64,000 bases of DNA from Dipteronia dyeriana (GCA_032871835.1 CM065298.1:8853596-8917595); one strand, 5' to 3'; shown: positions 1-12,221, counted from the first letter of the stretch. Program-made: numbers and translations. The notes: generated by a model not told the origin, from the letters alone.

Positions 1-4
1 ATAC

Positions 5-521
5 CTTGTTTTTTTCTCATATAATTATGCCTGCAACAGATAGCCAATATTGCGAGTAAGGCCACAGAAAATGCAGCAACTGATGCTACCACTGGAATGA
101 CAACCTTTTTTTTCTTCTTTTTACATGAAGACGCCAACAAACAAATACTTGGATTTTCCTCCACACTTGAATCAATAAAATGATTGATAACAATATTAGT
201 AAAATACGAAATAATAAATACCGGCAATTCTCAAAAACTTAAGCTCTGATACCATGTCAATTATTGTTAGATCCAAAAGTTTAAACTAACAGGAAAAACA
301 AACCTCAGTGTAAGAGATCCGGTCTTCGACCTTTCAATTAGATCAGCTGGAACTGATCCTGTGAGCTGGTTTCTTTTTAAGTTTCTGCAAAATTATATCA
401 AAATTAAGTAACAATGAACTCCAAAATGTCAAGGGATGTTTGATTCCTGTTTCCAAAAATATTTCAAAAATTAACATATACAGGGATTCTGCAGGAACAT
501 ATTGCACTTGATCAGCTCCGA

Positions 522-561
<40 letters not shown>

Positions 562-3230
562 TAATTATCACTAAATGCAAATTAAGTATAACTTACAGAA
601 CTTTCAAAGATGGCAACTGAGCTAAAAACTCTGGCACTTTTCCAGTTAAACTATTATTTGACAAGTCCCTGTATAAAGCAATAAGTTATCTTTGGCCAAT
701 ATAAGTTATGAGAATAAATCATGAATAGCTAGAAATTCTAATGAGATCATGATCATAGAATACTTACAGATATTGTAGTAATGTTAGATTGGCAAAATAT
801 GAAGCTATCTCCCCTGTCAGTCCACTCGAAGACAAGTTCCTAATTACATGTTCAATAATATTCATAAAAGAAAGTGAAAAAAAATAAAGCAAAATATTAA
901 ATTTGGAGGCATGAACTTACAAGGATATGATTCTTGGAGGATTAATATCCTCATAGCTGCAATTAAGACCATCCCACCAGTAAGATTTTGGGGAACATGG
1001 ATCTGCTTGCCAATTTTTTTTCACTCCATATACTGATTTTATATTCATCATCGCATCAACTGAATTTAAAATTTTATATAAAAATAAATAAAAATTAGTA
1101 TTATGTAATGTATCTCGGTGTATCTTCAGGTCATTATATGTCCAAAAACTTTACTGATGTTGAACTATGGTAGGTGTCACACGGGTCGGGCTGGAATAAA
1201 TTTTTAGACCCAACCTGAATTACGGGCCGGTTATGAATAAGGCCTGGGGCCAGCAATGTTTTTGTTAGGCCGGCCCAACCCATAAACCACATTCAGAGTG
1301 AGCTTGCCTGTGTAGGCTTGGGTAAACTTGTTGATTTTTTTTTTTATATTCCGTCTACCCTAAGTCTGGCCATTTGAATCTACGGGCATCAAACGTTAAG
1401 CTTAGTGCTAAATTTGACACAGACCGAACCCTTAATTTGAGGGACACCTCTACCTAACTTATTTAAAATACTCCTGCTCAATGACACAAAAATTAAGGAA
1501 GACGGTTCAGAAAGATTATATTGATTTAATTTTATCAATAAGGACTTCTTTTTTTTACAATAAATTGAAACTACAAGGGATTTTTTATGAAATATAAACG
1601 TGATGAAATATTTAAACAATAGAAATAATTGTGAAATTATCTCATTTAATTTTTATTATTTATAGAACATCATTGGTAGTGACATTAACCTATTCCCATC
1701 CAATCAAGATTTTCCTTTACATGTATGGTGTACCCTTATAATTATAACAAACAAAAAATAAAGTGTTACTGGGAGTTATATTCCGGATCATTCTTGTATA
1801 TTCGGGCAAACCCCGGCTCACAACGTTATCAGCTTTCAAAAAACAAAGTGTACTGAAAAGAAAGTACTTGATTATAAATTCATACCATCATTTTGATCTG
1901 TTGTAGATTGAGAAATTTCCTGCACCATATACATCTCAATGGCGTTGAGAATCGGTGGAAGGGTTGATCTGGCTGTTCTTTCCATCGAAAACAGGATTTT
2001 TTCACCACTAGCCGGTTTCACATTATAGACAGTTGTTGAAAACAAGTAATCAGGAACAAGAGGTCCAAAAAGAAACTTGCCATTCCGAGATATGTTGAAT
2101 TCTCTAGTTTCATTGACTAAGATTTCAACTTCAGCAAAGTGCATGTATACATAATATTTAGATGTTGGATCTGGAGGATCCCAGGACATCGACAAGCTTT
2201 CACTAACATTTTCTGGTGTCACGGCAGTTCCCATTACAGCTGGTGATGGTCGGATAGAATTCGGATTTTCAGATTTATCAATAGGAAGAGAGGTGCTCAG
2301 GATTTTCCAGCCCAGGAAGTTTTTCGGCATCCAGATTCGATCAAATATATCATCCTTGAACCTATATTGAAAGAATTAAAACAGTTCTTTCAAAAACGGA
2401 TTCTATTAAATAATATTCTAAAAGCATATGTTAAGAAAAAAATTAATTTCCTTTTTAATGTAAGTGTACTCTTAGAACAATCAATTAACAAAAAAGTTTA
2501 AGATGTTTAACCTGATTGATCGATTTGTTGTAGAACCAAAATCATATCTTCGAAGGAGAACAAGTGATTCAGACAGAGTTTGTGTCTCGTAAGTTGAATT
2601 TTTCAGTAGTCTAAGCTCAAGAGATGATATGAAAGGTGTACCAAGCCCGGTATTCACGAGACAGACGTATATATTATTTGCCGAAGGAACGTGTATTATC
2701 TCTGTGGTATAAACACTGGAAGCATTGTTCAATTTTATGTTATCCCAAACATTAACTCCAAGATACAGATCAAACTGTGGCACACTCCTTGTTCCATCAT
2801 AGTTTCCATACATGAATCGGGCTCGAATCAAGTACTTACCATTTTTTCCTTGTGCAGGATTCAGGGTGTAACAATTTTTGTTACCTTCAGGAAAACTTCT
2901 GACATTGTAGAATTGTTTTTCAAGTGAATTTGTCTGGAACTCTGGTGGAATGCTCTTAATAATTCCAGTATTGATGAACGTTGTATCCGAAATGTACTTG
3001 ATGTCTGTAGTCTCATCATTGTAGCCAGAAGCTGGTGGTATCCCACAATCTATGCTAATAAAACCTGAGAAAAGGAAAGAATAATTAATCGGCTACATGG
3101 TGAACAACAATATTAATCAACCACATTTGTTTTTCTTTTTCAAACCTGACTGATCCTGAGCTGAAACCGATATTGCAAGAGCAAAAACAGCAAGCAACAA
3201 TGCAGAGTGGAGACTCTTCAACTTCTCCAT
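5..3230 (-). CDS. Gene 1: malectin-like LRR receptor kinase, 5' part (kinase domain off the left edge)
   Basis: Plasma-membrane receptor-like kinase. Exons in gene order: 3230-3146, 3064-2512, 2361-1886, 1059-921, 839-768, 668-597, 384-304 and 165-5. Each junction has GT/AG and the frame stays open, giving about 546 codons to the window edge. The start begins MEKLKSLHSALLLAVFALAI, a clear signal peptide. Exons 2-3 encode the malectin-like ectodomain ([33 protein letters not shown]). Exon 4 (VDAMMNIKSVYG...NWQADPC) caps the LRRs. Exons 5-6 are 72-nt LRR units ([27 protein letters not shown]), and exon 7 ends the LRR block. Exon 8 encodes a Lys-rich stretch and a transmembrane helix (VVIPVVASVAAFSVALLAIL). 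Exon lengths match gene B except that one 72-nt LRR exon is missing. No lesion is visible. Exons were assigned by eye. The subfamily assignment is strong; the ligand is unknown. Confidence 0.9.
527..559. repeat. (TA)n microsatellite in gene 1 intron 6
   Basis: An uninterrupted run of TA dinucleotides lies between the 72-nt LRR exon at 597-668 and the last LRR exon at 304-384. It is a simple repeat with no coding role and probably length-variable. Confidence 0.9.
1169..1455. repeat. GC-rich MITE-like insertion in gene 1 intron 3
   Basis: Intron 3 of gene 1 is 826 bases (1060-1885) against 95 bases in gene B. Part of the excess is this GC-rich patch, which opens with TAGGTGTCACACGGGTCGGG and closes with the near-complement GGGACACCTCTA. 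Its inside is rich in GGCCGG/CCGGCC and GGGCC. That pattern fits a short non-autonomous DNA transposon, possibly hAT type. I could not find a clean target duplication. The remaining 300-400 bases of extra intron show nothing recognisable. Confidence 0.4.
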
Positions 3231-3327
3231 TGCCTCTGAGCTTTTGATTTTTTCCAGGAAATTATAAGGTTGAGTACTGCAGCACGTTGTAGAATATTGG
3301 GATTAATAAAAATATTGGAGCAATTAT

Positions 3328-3431
3328 AGTCAAAGATATTATTCTTAATGAAAGTGATCATATGCAAGTGGCAGATTTTTCCATTGACTTATCATTATTT
3401 CATTCATTTACGTTGGAGCACATAAAGTCAA
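3328..3431. promoter_or_regulatory. Three W-box cores (TTGACT) upstream of gene 1
   Basis: TTGACT occurs at 3384-3389 on the plus strand. Its complement AGTCAA occurs at 3328-3333 and 3426-3431, so all three cores lie about 100-200 bases upstream of the gene 1 start codon. The W-box is the known binding core of WRKY factors, and promoters of defence- and senescence-induced members of this kinase family are WRKY targets. That these sites work here is inference. Confidence 0.45.
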
Positions 3432-5067
3432 AGCATGTATGAATATAATCTTAGTCTATACTCAATTTGCATTTGTTTGCAATTTTTTAAGAGAATCTGC
3501 GAAATAGTACAAGACATTACTGTATTAAATAATGGAAATTAATTAACTTGAAATGCTTAGTCTACTAAAAATTTGGTAATGAGTTGAATTTTGAAGTTCG
3601 AACATACTCGCCTGCCTGGAATCCGTAACACCGTTCTCAACATGGGCATGTTTCCTACTTGCAAGTGCAACAATTTCATTTATTAATTTACTATTCAAAA
3701 TTTATTAAGTGGAAAACAAGATATAACATATAAGAATTGGATGAACAAAACATGATTCCAACCCACAACTTTATTGGTATGGGTTTGAGGAGCATACTAT
3801 TTAACATTTTTTTTATCATGAAATGAAAGAAGCAGTTATATATAAAAAAACATCAAAGAAGATTTTAATATATAATATTTTTTCTATGTAAATCAAATTA
3901 TAATTGCATTGGTCCAATTGTATAAAGTTTATAATTCATGAAATTTTGAATACTCGAAAAGAAAATGCAAAAATATGAAAATCGGTCTTTTGTATTTTAA
4001 GATCAAGCTTGAACCGAGTACAATTTAAAGAGCAAAAAGAAAAAAAAAATATTCTACACAGATCATTGATTATTTGATATGAACAGCCCATATTTCATTG
4101 GTTATAACTGATGATTAATCGTTAATGTTTGATTTTTTTTTTTTTTTTGTGAAATCTCACACCCATTGGGTCAAGAGTTTATCAGGATCCAACGAGATCA
4201 ACAAAGATAAACACAACCCATAATGCTTCTCTCATTTCAGAGGAGAGGTCATTTACGATAAACACAATCCAAAACGTATCTCTCATTGTACAATTGGTCG
4301 TTTAATGGATAAATTATTATGCGGGACAGAAACCCCTGTCCCATATGTAGTGAGTATAAATAGGGACTTTGATTAGTAGTTAAAAAACAAAGCATAATAT
4401 ATTATAAGTAATATTATACGATTCAAAATTCAATCAAGATATGCGGTAAACGAGTTGTCGTTATCGCATAAATGATGGGATGATAGAATGAACGTACAAA
4501 TCATTTGGGTTGGTTTTTTTTAGTGGTAATATAGTATTTATTATAAAGTAACATAAAGATTATTGATTCCGACTATCACGTGATTTTTGAAAACTCAAGA
4601 AAGCTCAAAGCCTCAGATTAAGAGGGGAGACAAGGATTCTTGACCATGTACGATAATATATCCTGTAAACCCTTTTGACTTTAGATCATCCTTTCAAGGG
4701 GATAAGCATTACCCCTTCTAAAAGATTGTCATGTGTTTAGAGATGGGTAATTTTGTCTAGAAACAGTTTTTGAATAAAATTCCCCTCAAGTGTAATGTAC
4801 TCTTGACGCAGAAGAAGCAACTTGCATGCTTTAATTAATTAATTAATTAATTAATTAAAAAGAATGATGAGCCGTAGAGGAAGACTTATTAATTATCTTC
4901 TTTTTCTTTTTCCTATCATTGACTATCCTAATTAGGACTAAACCATGTCTAATCCATACATTAATTTATAAAAATAATATTCATGGTGCGCATCTGTGTT
5001 GAATGCTTGCGTTGGAAGATAGAGGTTTTTTTTTTAAAAAGTACTACAAAATTACGGGATTGTATTA
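3432..5067. other. Intergenic, AT-rich, no gene seen
   Basis: No ORF with family resemblance was found on either strand. Visible items are poly-T/poly-A runs near 4133-4148 and a (TTAA)n microsatellite near 4833-4858. The stretch ends at the 9-bp target duplication TAATAAGTA (5068-5076) of the MULE. Confidence 0.6.
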
Positions 5068-5264
5068 TAATAAGTAGGGTTAATTTCTTTTAGTCCCTTT
5101 AGTTTGATCTAATATATAAACTAGTTTGATCTAATTTATAAACTGGTCTCCCGATTTTGAGTTTAACATTGACAGGTCCTTCTAGTTTCAAAAAATCCGT
5201 ATTTTGGTCTCGACCGTTCAATTCTGTTAGACTTCCGTCATACCATTAAGGGTATAATGGTAAA

Positions 5265-5719
5265 TGTTGGAAATTTTAAATATAGACTTGAAACATATAG
5301 TGTGTATGCTTTTTAAAAAGCAATATTTACACCCTCTCCAATTGCTTGCGGGTTTCTCTGCAAATAGCCTTCGGGATATGACAAGCTTTCAATTGAATTT
5401 GCTTCAAACAAGAAAGAAAATTCACAGATGAAAAATATGGAATGTGGGATTATGACAATTGAGAGAATTTTGTTTTGTTAACAATATATAATTAATGTAA
5501 ACAATTCTTTGCACACTCTTATATAGAGTTTTTACAGGCATTTATACCTTTTCAAAAAGACATTAATCATGTCTTTTAAAGCTAAAACAATTATTAAAAA
5601 GGTGTCTATTCATTGAGATTTGTCTTTTCAAATATATATATAATGACATCTATTTGAATAGTTGTGTTTGTCTTAATCTATCAATCAATTTAACATTTGA
5701 CCAATATTAAATTCTAACA
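5265..5719 (-). repeat. 3' LTR of copia-1
   Basis: On the plus strand it starts TGTTGGAAATT and ends TTCTAACA. It pairs with the LTR at 10238-10694 and is bounded by GTAAA outside and the polypurine tract inside. Confidence 0.9.
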
Positions 5720-6419
5720 ATCCCCCACTTGGTCAAATATTAAATAAAGAAATAATTGTCAAAAGATAAATAAATGGTGTTTATGCATAAATAAAGGTAT
5801 CTTTCGATTTGAACCTTACCTTAGTGAAAGTATCACAAGGTGGTTGTTGAAATCCCAGTAGCATAATGCTTTGAACCAGTTATTCCTTTATAACAAAACC
5901 GGTGGAACCAAACACATTTACACTAGTCATCCATAAATTCCTCATAAATCTCGCTTAGCACTATTATGGCCATGTGCTTATCCTTATTCATAAACTTTCT
6001 TGAGAGAAACTCCAACTCTCATTAAAGGCGGCACCACCTCTAAGTTCATATAGGTGAATTTCTTCAATTATCTTTGTTACATTTTAAGATACTTGTCACA
6101 CATAGACTGAACTTCATTAAGAGTTTTAAATACTCAACCTTCAAACTGTAATGACCAACACTACTCATCCTAGATAGGGTTGTATAAATTTAATGTTGAA
6201 TACTATCCACGTATCAATGACTTGTTTGTACAGTTTGAACTTAAAAACTAGTCATTTCCTAGTGTTAAGTTGGGTTGCCATCATTGATGGATCTTTTAGT
6301 TAAGGAATTTCAACCCCATCCCTCTAGATGTTGACTTTACCAATTCTCTAGTTAGAGGCTTGGTAAATGGATCAGCCAAGTTTTCACTTGATCTCACATA
6401 TGTGATGACAATAATTTCA

Positions 6420-8063
6420 CTTTGAATTAATTGTCCTACATAATCATGTCTAAAACTGATGTGTTTGACTTCCCATCATACACTCCACTGTATGCACGAG
6501 CTAGAGTGGCTTGGCTATCACAATATATAGAGATAAAGCATAAGTTCCTCAAGGTGAACGAGATTTATAAAAGAAGATCCCTTAGCCATTGCCTCTTTCC
6601 CTATTGCTGCTAAGGTAATGAACTCAGACTCCATAGTCAAGTGTGTGATGCAAGTTTATTTTTTTGATCCTCAATAAATTCCACCACCTCCAAGAGTAAA
6701 TACCCATCTATAGTAGATTTGTTATCTCCTACATTAGATATTTAGCTAGCATCTGTATACACTTCAAGTACATTAGGAAATTTTGAATATTGGAGACTTA
6801 GTTCTTTAGTTTTCTTAAGATAACCGAGAACTCTACAAATGGCTTTCCAATGTTCCACACCAGGGTTGCTAGTAAATCGGCTAAGTTTACTTACAGCAAT
6901 GATATGCCTACCCTTGTACATTGTGCAACATACATTAAACTCCTAATTGCACTTGCGTACTCGAGTTGAGCCACTGCTCTTCCCTTATTCTCAACAATTT
7001 TAACACTTGAATCAAATGGGGTATTTACCTCTTTAATTTTTAGATGACTAAATTTGTTAAGTACCTTATCAATGTAATGAGATTGACTTAACGCAAAACC
7101 CCCACTAGTTGGCCTTACTTTGATACCCAAAATAGTATCAACTTGTCTAAGACATTTCATCTTAAATGTGTATGACAAAAACCTCTTCTTTTCTATTACA
7201 CCATTCATGTCATTACTCAATATTAACATACCATCAACATAAAGGCAAACGATAATGGTATAGTCATTACAAGTTTTAGTGTATAAACGCATATCAGCAT
7301 TATTATGACTGAAACCATAGGAGATAATAACATAATCAAACTTTTCATGCCATTTTTAGGTGCTTACTTCAAGCCATATAATGACTTCACAAGTTTGCAC
7401 ACTTTATATTCATTTCCAGATAGAACAAAACCCTCAGGTTGTTCTATGTAGACATCTTCATTTGAGATATCCATTTAAGAATGTTGTTTTAACATCCATT
7501 TGATGAATATAAAGGTTATGGATTGAAACCAAAGCAAACAATATCCTTATTGACGTTATTCTTGCCACAAGTGCATAAGTGTCAAAATAATCAATCCATT
7601 CTTTTTGTCTAAAACCCTTAGCTACTAATCTAGCCTTGAAAGTTTGAAAGGTACCATCAGTATGATATTTCCTTCTAAACACCCACCTGCAACCAATTGG
7701 TTTTGAACCAGGTGGAAAATCAACAATATCCCAAGTGTGCTTTGCCATAATTGAATCCATTTCATCATTTATAGCCTCTTTCCAAAAAACAGAATCTCTC
7801 GAAGACATGGCTTCTTTGTATGTTTTAGGATCATCCTCAATTTGAAGAATTATAGGAATTTTTCTTATAATTTCTTCTCTATTTCCTTCTACTAAGCAAA
7901 AGAAATTACGTTGAAAATCTATTATATCTGATCCCAACTCTTTTGTTTTTCTAACTCTTTGGCTTTTACGAGGCTCACTTGGTTGTTTTTCAACCTTTGG
8001 AGTTATCTCCACTTGAGATTCTTCAATTTGAGTAGGAGTTTGAGATTTATTATCACAAGACAT
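6420..8063 (-). pseudogene. copia-1 reverse transcriptase and RNase H remnant
   Basis: The RT N-terminal part (7458-8063) shows WKEAINDEMDSIMAKHTWDI, PIGCRWVFRRKY, FKARLVAKGF and HQMDVKTTFLNGYL. The C-terminal part (6891-7292) has the catalytic box as YVDGML where copia RTs have YVDDML, so an essential Asp is lost, followed by LGIKV and a weakly preserved end. RNase H traces continue to about 6420. Frameshifts lie between the two RT parts. The enzyme is dead. Confidence 0.82.
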
Positions 8064-8099
8064 TAAGTTCTCAAAAAAACTCTACTTCTGTAGATTCAA

Positions 8100-9420
8100 T
8101 TATCATGTTAGACTCCAAATCTAATAATCTATAAGCTTTGCTATTTGTTGCATATCCAACAAAAGCACATGTTATAGCTCTCGGTCCCAATTTGTTCTCC
8201 TAGGATCCGTGTTCTTGTAATAAGCAAGACACCCCCACACTTTGAAATATCCAATATTGGGTTTTCTCCCTTTCCATATTTCATATGGAGAAATCATGTT
8301 CTTTTGCAAAGGGGTTCTGCTAAGTATATGACAAGCAACAAGAATGGTTTCTCCCCATAAATTAAAAGGTAATTTAGCATTTAATAACATGACATTTATC
8401 ATCTCAAGAAAAGTCCTATTTTTTCTTTCGGCTAAACCATTTTGTTGGGGTGTGAAATGGGCTAAACATTGATGAATTATTCCTTGTTCTTCACAAAAAG
8501 CAGAAATATCGTTTTAAAAATATTCTCCACCCCTATCACTTCTAAGTATTTTAATCTTTCTCCCAAATTGGTTTTCAATTTCAGCCTTATAAATTTTAAA
8601 TACATTAAAAGCCTCATATTTATGCTTTAGCAAATAAACATAAGTATATCTAGAACAATCATCAATAAAAGTTATAAAATATCGTTTACCACCCCTTGTT
8701 AGCATGCCATTTAATTCACATAAATTACTATGCACTAGATCAAGTAATTGGAAAGATCTTTCAACAACACTATGAAAAGGTTTCTTTACCATTTTTGATT
8801 TAGTGCATATTTCATATTGTTCAAAATTACTAACATCACAAGATAGTAAACCACACTTTATGATTCTTTTAATTGTACTAATACATATAAGCGCAAGTCT
8901 ACTATGCCATAAAATAACAAAATTTGAAGCAAGCATATAAGTAGAACTTGAAACATTTTTATTGCTATCATTGTCAACAATACAAAGCTTAACCATATCA
9001 TCACATGAATAACCCTTTCCAATAAAATTCCCACACTTGGTAAGGATTAATTTTCCATATTCATACATAGATTTTATTCCACGTTTGCTTAACAAATCAC
9101 CACTAACTAAGTTCTTGTTCATATCTGGAACATATAATACGTTAGCCAGAGTGATTTTACTTCCTTAAGTGAATGAGAGTTCGATGCTTCCTTTGCCAAG
9201 GACCTTAGAGCGACATTCGTTTTCCATTTGAATCTCTTGTCTATTATTGACTTCTTCAAATGTCTTGAAAAGAGATTTGTCATAAGAAACGTGGACTGTT
9301 GCACAAGTATCATACCACCAACCCTGAACTTTTCCTTGGACAACACATATCTCGCTCACAACAACAATGATTTCTTCTTTTGTGGCATTAACCTTGGCCT
9401 CTTCACTTTGTTTCTTTCAG
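8100..9420 (-). pseudogene. copia-1 protease and integrase remnant
   Basis: The protease motif region reads WWYDTCATVHV (9165-9359), with DTCA where the active-site D-S/T-G-A is expected. The GAG-pre-integrase and integrase core follow (8514-9122): FIDDCSRYTYVYLL and ILRSDRGGEYF are clear. The first catalytic Asp of the DDE triad, usually in an H-S-D-L-C context, reads HSNLCEL here, so it is replaced by Asn. A TAA stop at 8514-8516 directly follows GGEYF. The frame then resumes with HFTPQQNGLAERKNRTFLEM, and a further frameshift occurs near 8205. The enzyme is inactive. Confidence 0.82.
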
Positions 9421-10217
9421 AATTTGCAATCACGCCCATAATGCCTAGATTTACCACAAACAAAGCAACCCCTTTTTTGTTATTCTTGAATTTTCCTCGA
9501 TCCTGCCTTGGACCAAGAAAATTTCCAGAATTTTATGTTTTATGGTTGTTTCCAGAATTTCTTTTCTGATTGTTTCCTTTAAGATTGGTGGGTTTGTTTA
9601 CAACATTTGTCTTACCAATGTTAAACTCTTCAATAGTCTTGTCTCTTGAAGATGCTTCTGAATCTCTTCCAAAGAGTAATCTTCGCTCTTGTGAATAATC
9701 ATCTTCCTGTAGCCTTTCCAACTTGGTGGCAATTTAGCAATAATTGCACCAACTTGAAACGGTTCAGGAAGTTCAATTTTGACAGCCCTCAGATTGTTGA
9801 CTATGATTTACAGTTCATGAATTTGGGGCAAAAGAGGTTTTTCATCATAAAATTTGAAATCAAAATATTTTTAGATCATAAATTTTTTAGTACCTTCCTC
9901 CTTAGCCTTATATTTGTAGTGCAGTACATTCCATATCTCCTTGGTAGATTTAGTGTTGGTGTAAAGATCATAGAGTCTGTCAGATAATGCATTCAGGATG
10001 TGTCCACGACAGATTAACTCATCCTCATTAGAATCTTTATCTGTAAGCTCTGGCAATTGCTGCAAGTCAGGATCCTGGATGTAGAAAATTTTCAAAGCAA
10101 TTAGTAGAAACTTCAATTTGTCCTGCCATCGGGTGAAGTTGAGCCATCAAAACGATCAAGTCGAACAAGGTCTTGATTCATCAATTTGATTGTGGATACA
10201 GTCGTCTCGGTCTCCAT
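9421..10217 (-). pseudogene. copia-1 gag with zinc knuckle (frameshifted)
   Basis: Nucleocapsid precursor remnant. It starts METETTVSTIKLMNQDLVRL at 10217. A one-base frameshift soon after moves the frame before NFTRWQDKLKFLLIALKIF, the typical copia gag core. The middle (9871-10116) contains LICRGHILNALSDRLYDLY and TKEIWNVLHYKY. The C-terminal part carries a CCHC knuckle near 9421-9478 (CFVCGKSRHYGRDC). Several frame breaks separate these parts, so no full product is possible. Confidence 0.8.
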
Positions 10218-10237
10218 TGAAAATATCGCTTTTTGAT

Positions 10238-10694
10238 TGTTGGAAATTTTGAAGATAGGCTTGAAACACATAGTGTGTACGCTTTCTAAAAAGTGATATT
10301 TACACCCTCTCTAATTGCTTACGGGTTTCTCTGTAAATAGCCTTCGGGATATGACAAGCCTTCAAGTGAATTTGCTTCAAGCAAGAAAGAAAATTCACAT
10401 ATGGGAAATATGGAATTTGGGATTATGAAAATTGAGAGAATTTTGTTTTGTTAACAATAAATAATTAATGTAAACAATTCTTTGCACACTCTTATATAGA
10501 GTTTTTACAGACAATTGTACCTTTTTAAAAAGACATTAATCATGTCTTTTAAAACTACAACAATTATTAAAAAGGTGTCTATTCACTGAGATTTGTCTTT
10601 TCAATATATATATATAAAGACATCTATTTGAATAGTTGTGTTTGTCTGTAATCTTTCAACCAATTTAACATTTGACAAATATTAAATTCTAACA
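10238..10694 (-). repeat. 5' LTR of copia-1
   Basis: Partner of 5265-5719, with the same termini. GTAAA follows at 10695-10699. The sequence next to its inner end (ATCAAAAAGCGATATTTTC on the minus strand) sits at the primer-binding-site position but is not the usual initiator-tRNA match. Confidence 0.88.
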
Positions 10695-10699
10695 GTAAA

Positions 10700-11930
10700 G
10701 GTATGGTTAAAATTAATAATTTCAATTAAAAACAATTAAAAAATTGATTTTAAAAAAACTAATATTTAAAAAAATTAAATTATAAAATAAAAAATCTAAC
10801 TAAACCCAAACCCTAACCTTCAAAACATCATCATTGACCATCACCACTCACCAACATCATCTTTTCTTGTTCATCATTTGCCCACAACAACAAATATTTT
10901 TCTTCTCTACCAAACTTCATCATCTTTACCAAACCCTAGCTCACATAAGACCACCACTACTACAGAAACCAATCCCACCAAACCCTTCACCTTCCAACAC
11001 CAAAACGAAACCCAGAAAACAACATAACCCCCAAATCCATTAAGCAAAACCCCGAAAGAACACTAGACTGCCACCGTCATCGCCGCCGACCATCAAACCA
11101 CAACACAAAACCTTTCGGTCTCTCTCGAACCCATACCACAACACAAACCCTTCAATCTCTCTCAAACCACAACACAACAACGCGAATCCAAATCTCCCTC
11201 GATCTCTTCTCCTTATCGGATCTCTTTATGAACCGAATTGTACAAGGTCTGGGTGTTTGTGAACCAAATCTCATCTTCATCATTGAAGACCCACGATCTG
11301 GTATTGATTAACCGATTTGGGTGTAAATAGATCGATTGGTATGTGTTTATTCGATTGTCGGTGGTGGTTTGAGACGACCGATGTATGGTGTTGGTTTGAT
11401 TCGGGCATCGGTGGTGGTTTGACGGGTTTGAGTGGTGGATCAGAGCTGTGGCGTTTTGGGTGGTTAGGGTTTGGTAATGGTGTTTGATGTGGAAGATGAT
11501 GATTAGATGTTGATGATAATGAGATGAATTGATGTGGAAGATGATGAAGGGGAATTTTTATGGTTTGAGACGAAGAGATAGAGAGAAGGAGATAGATGTG
11601 TTAGGGTAGAGAGAAGAGAAGAGAAGAGAAGAGATTAGGCTTTGGGGATGTGATTTGTGGTGGTATGGTGGTTGTAATTTAAATTGATAAAGGTGGTTTA
11701 GGTGTAGATTTGGTGGTGGCGATGTGTGGATTTGGTGATGGATTTGATGAATCTGAAATATTTTTTAGATTTGAAGAAATATTGGTCTGGGTTTGTGTTT
11801 GGATTTGAGGGTTAGGGTTCGGTGATTGAAAATAGAAGGTGATGGTTGATGAAGATGGTGATGGTCGATATGGTGGTGGTGGTGGTGATTTCTGATTATT
11901 AAATTTTTTAGGAGACTTTTTAATATTTTT
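10700..11930. other. MULE interior: C-rich left half, G-rich right half, no gene recognised
   Basis: From about 10800 to 11250 the plus strand is C/A-rich (ACCATCACC, CACAACAAC, AAACCCTAACC). From about 11330 to 11900 it is G/T-rich (GGTGGTGG, GATGATG, GGGTTTGG). The two halves are loosely reverse-complementary, for example ACCCTAACC on the left and GGTTAGGGT on the right, which makes the interior an imperfect giant hairpin. A purine run of repeated AGAAG lies near 11605-11635. A 69-codon ORF at 10834-11043 is low-complexity and I do not accept it as a gene. Confidence 0.5.
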
Positions 11931-12221
11931 GTTTATTTTATTTTTTTAATCAGGGGCAGTAGGGTCAATTTACCCTCTGACTTTGTCTGAAACCACTTTT
12001 TCAACAGAAATTTTAACAGAATGATTAAATGGGGTAATTCTTAAAACCAGAGGATTAATTTATGTATTAGATCAAAATAGAGGGACTAAAAAGAAATTAA
12101 CCCTAATAAGTATGTACATATGCAGGGCATACAACTTTTTTTTCGTCTTCTCAACCTATCTTGATGGTGATTGGTGCAATTATATATCACATTCATTTAT
12201 ACCTCGTGGGGTAATGTATTT

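Larger units (their letters stand above)
5265..10694 (-). mobile_element. Degenerate Ty1/copia retrotransposon (copia-1) inside the MULE
   Basis: It is flanked by perfect 5-bp target duplications GTAAA (5260-5264 and 10695-10699). The LTRs are 455 and 457 bases and read TGTTAGAATT...TTCCAACA in element orientation. Just inside the left LTR, the complement of 5720-5731 (AAGTGGGGGATT) is a polypurine tract, so the element runs on the minus strand with its 5' LTR on the right. Gag, zinc knuckle, protease, integrase, RT and RNase H remnants occur in canonical copia order but with frameshifts and stops. The LTRs differ at roughly 30 positions by eye, an old insertion compared with copia-3. It is dead for autonomous transposition. 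Confidence 0.9.
5077..12103. mobile_element. MULE-type DNA transposon carrying a nested copia element
   Basis: Terminal inverted repeats face each other. The left end starts GGGTTAATTTCTTTTAGTCC. The right end, read on the minus strand, starts GGGTTAATTTCTTTTTAGTC, with similarity continuing about 40-50 bases. Perfect 9-bp target duplications TAATAAGTA flank it at 5068-5076 and 12104-12112. A 9-bp duplication is the hallmark of Mutator-like elements. Removing the nested copia (5265-10694 plus one 5-bp duplication) leaves about 1.6 kb. No transposase was seen, so it is non-autonomous and would need a MULE transposase in trans. Its own interior (10700-11930) is described separately. Confidence 0.85.

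Noticed and set aside
1389..1619. 76-codon minus-strand ORF in gene 1 intron 3
   Set aside because: It lies within an intron insertion, is low-complexity, and has no family resemblance.
10834..11043. 69-codon plus-strand ORF in the MULE
   Set aside because: Composition follows the C-rich repeat of the MULE interior; no domain is visible.
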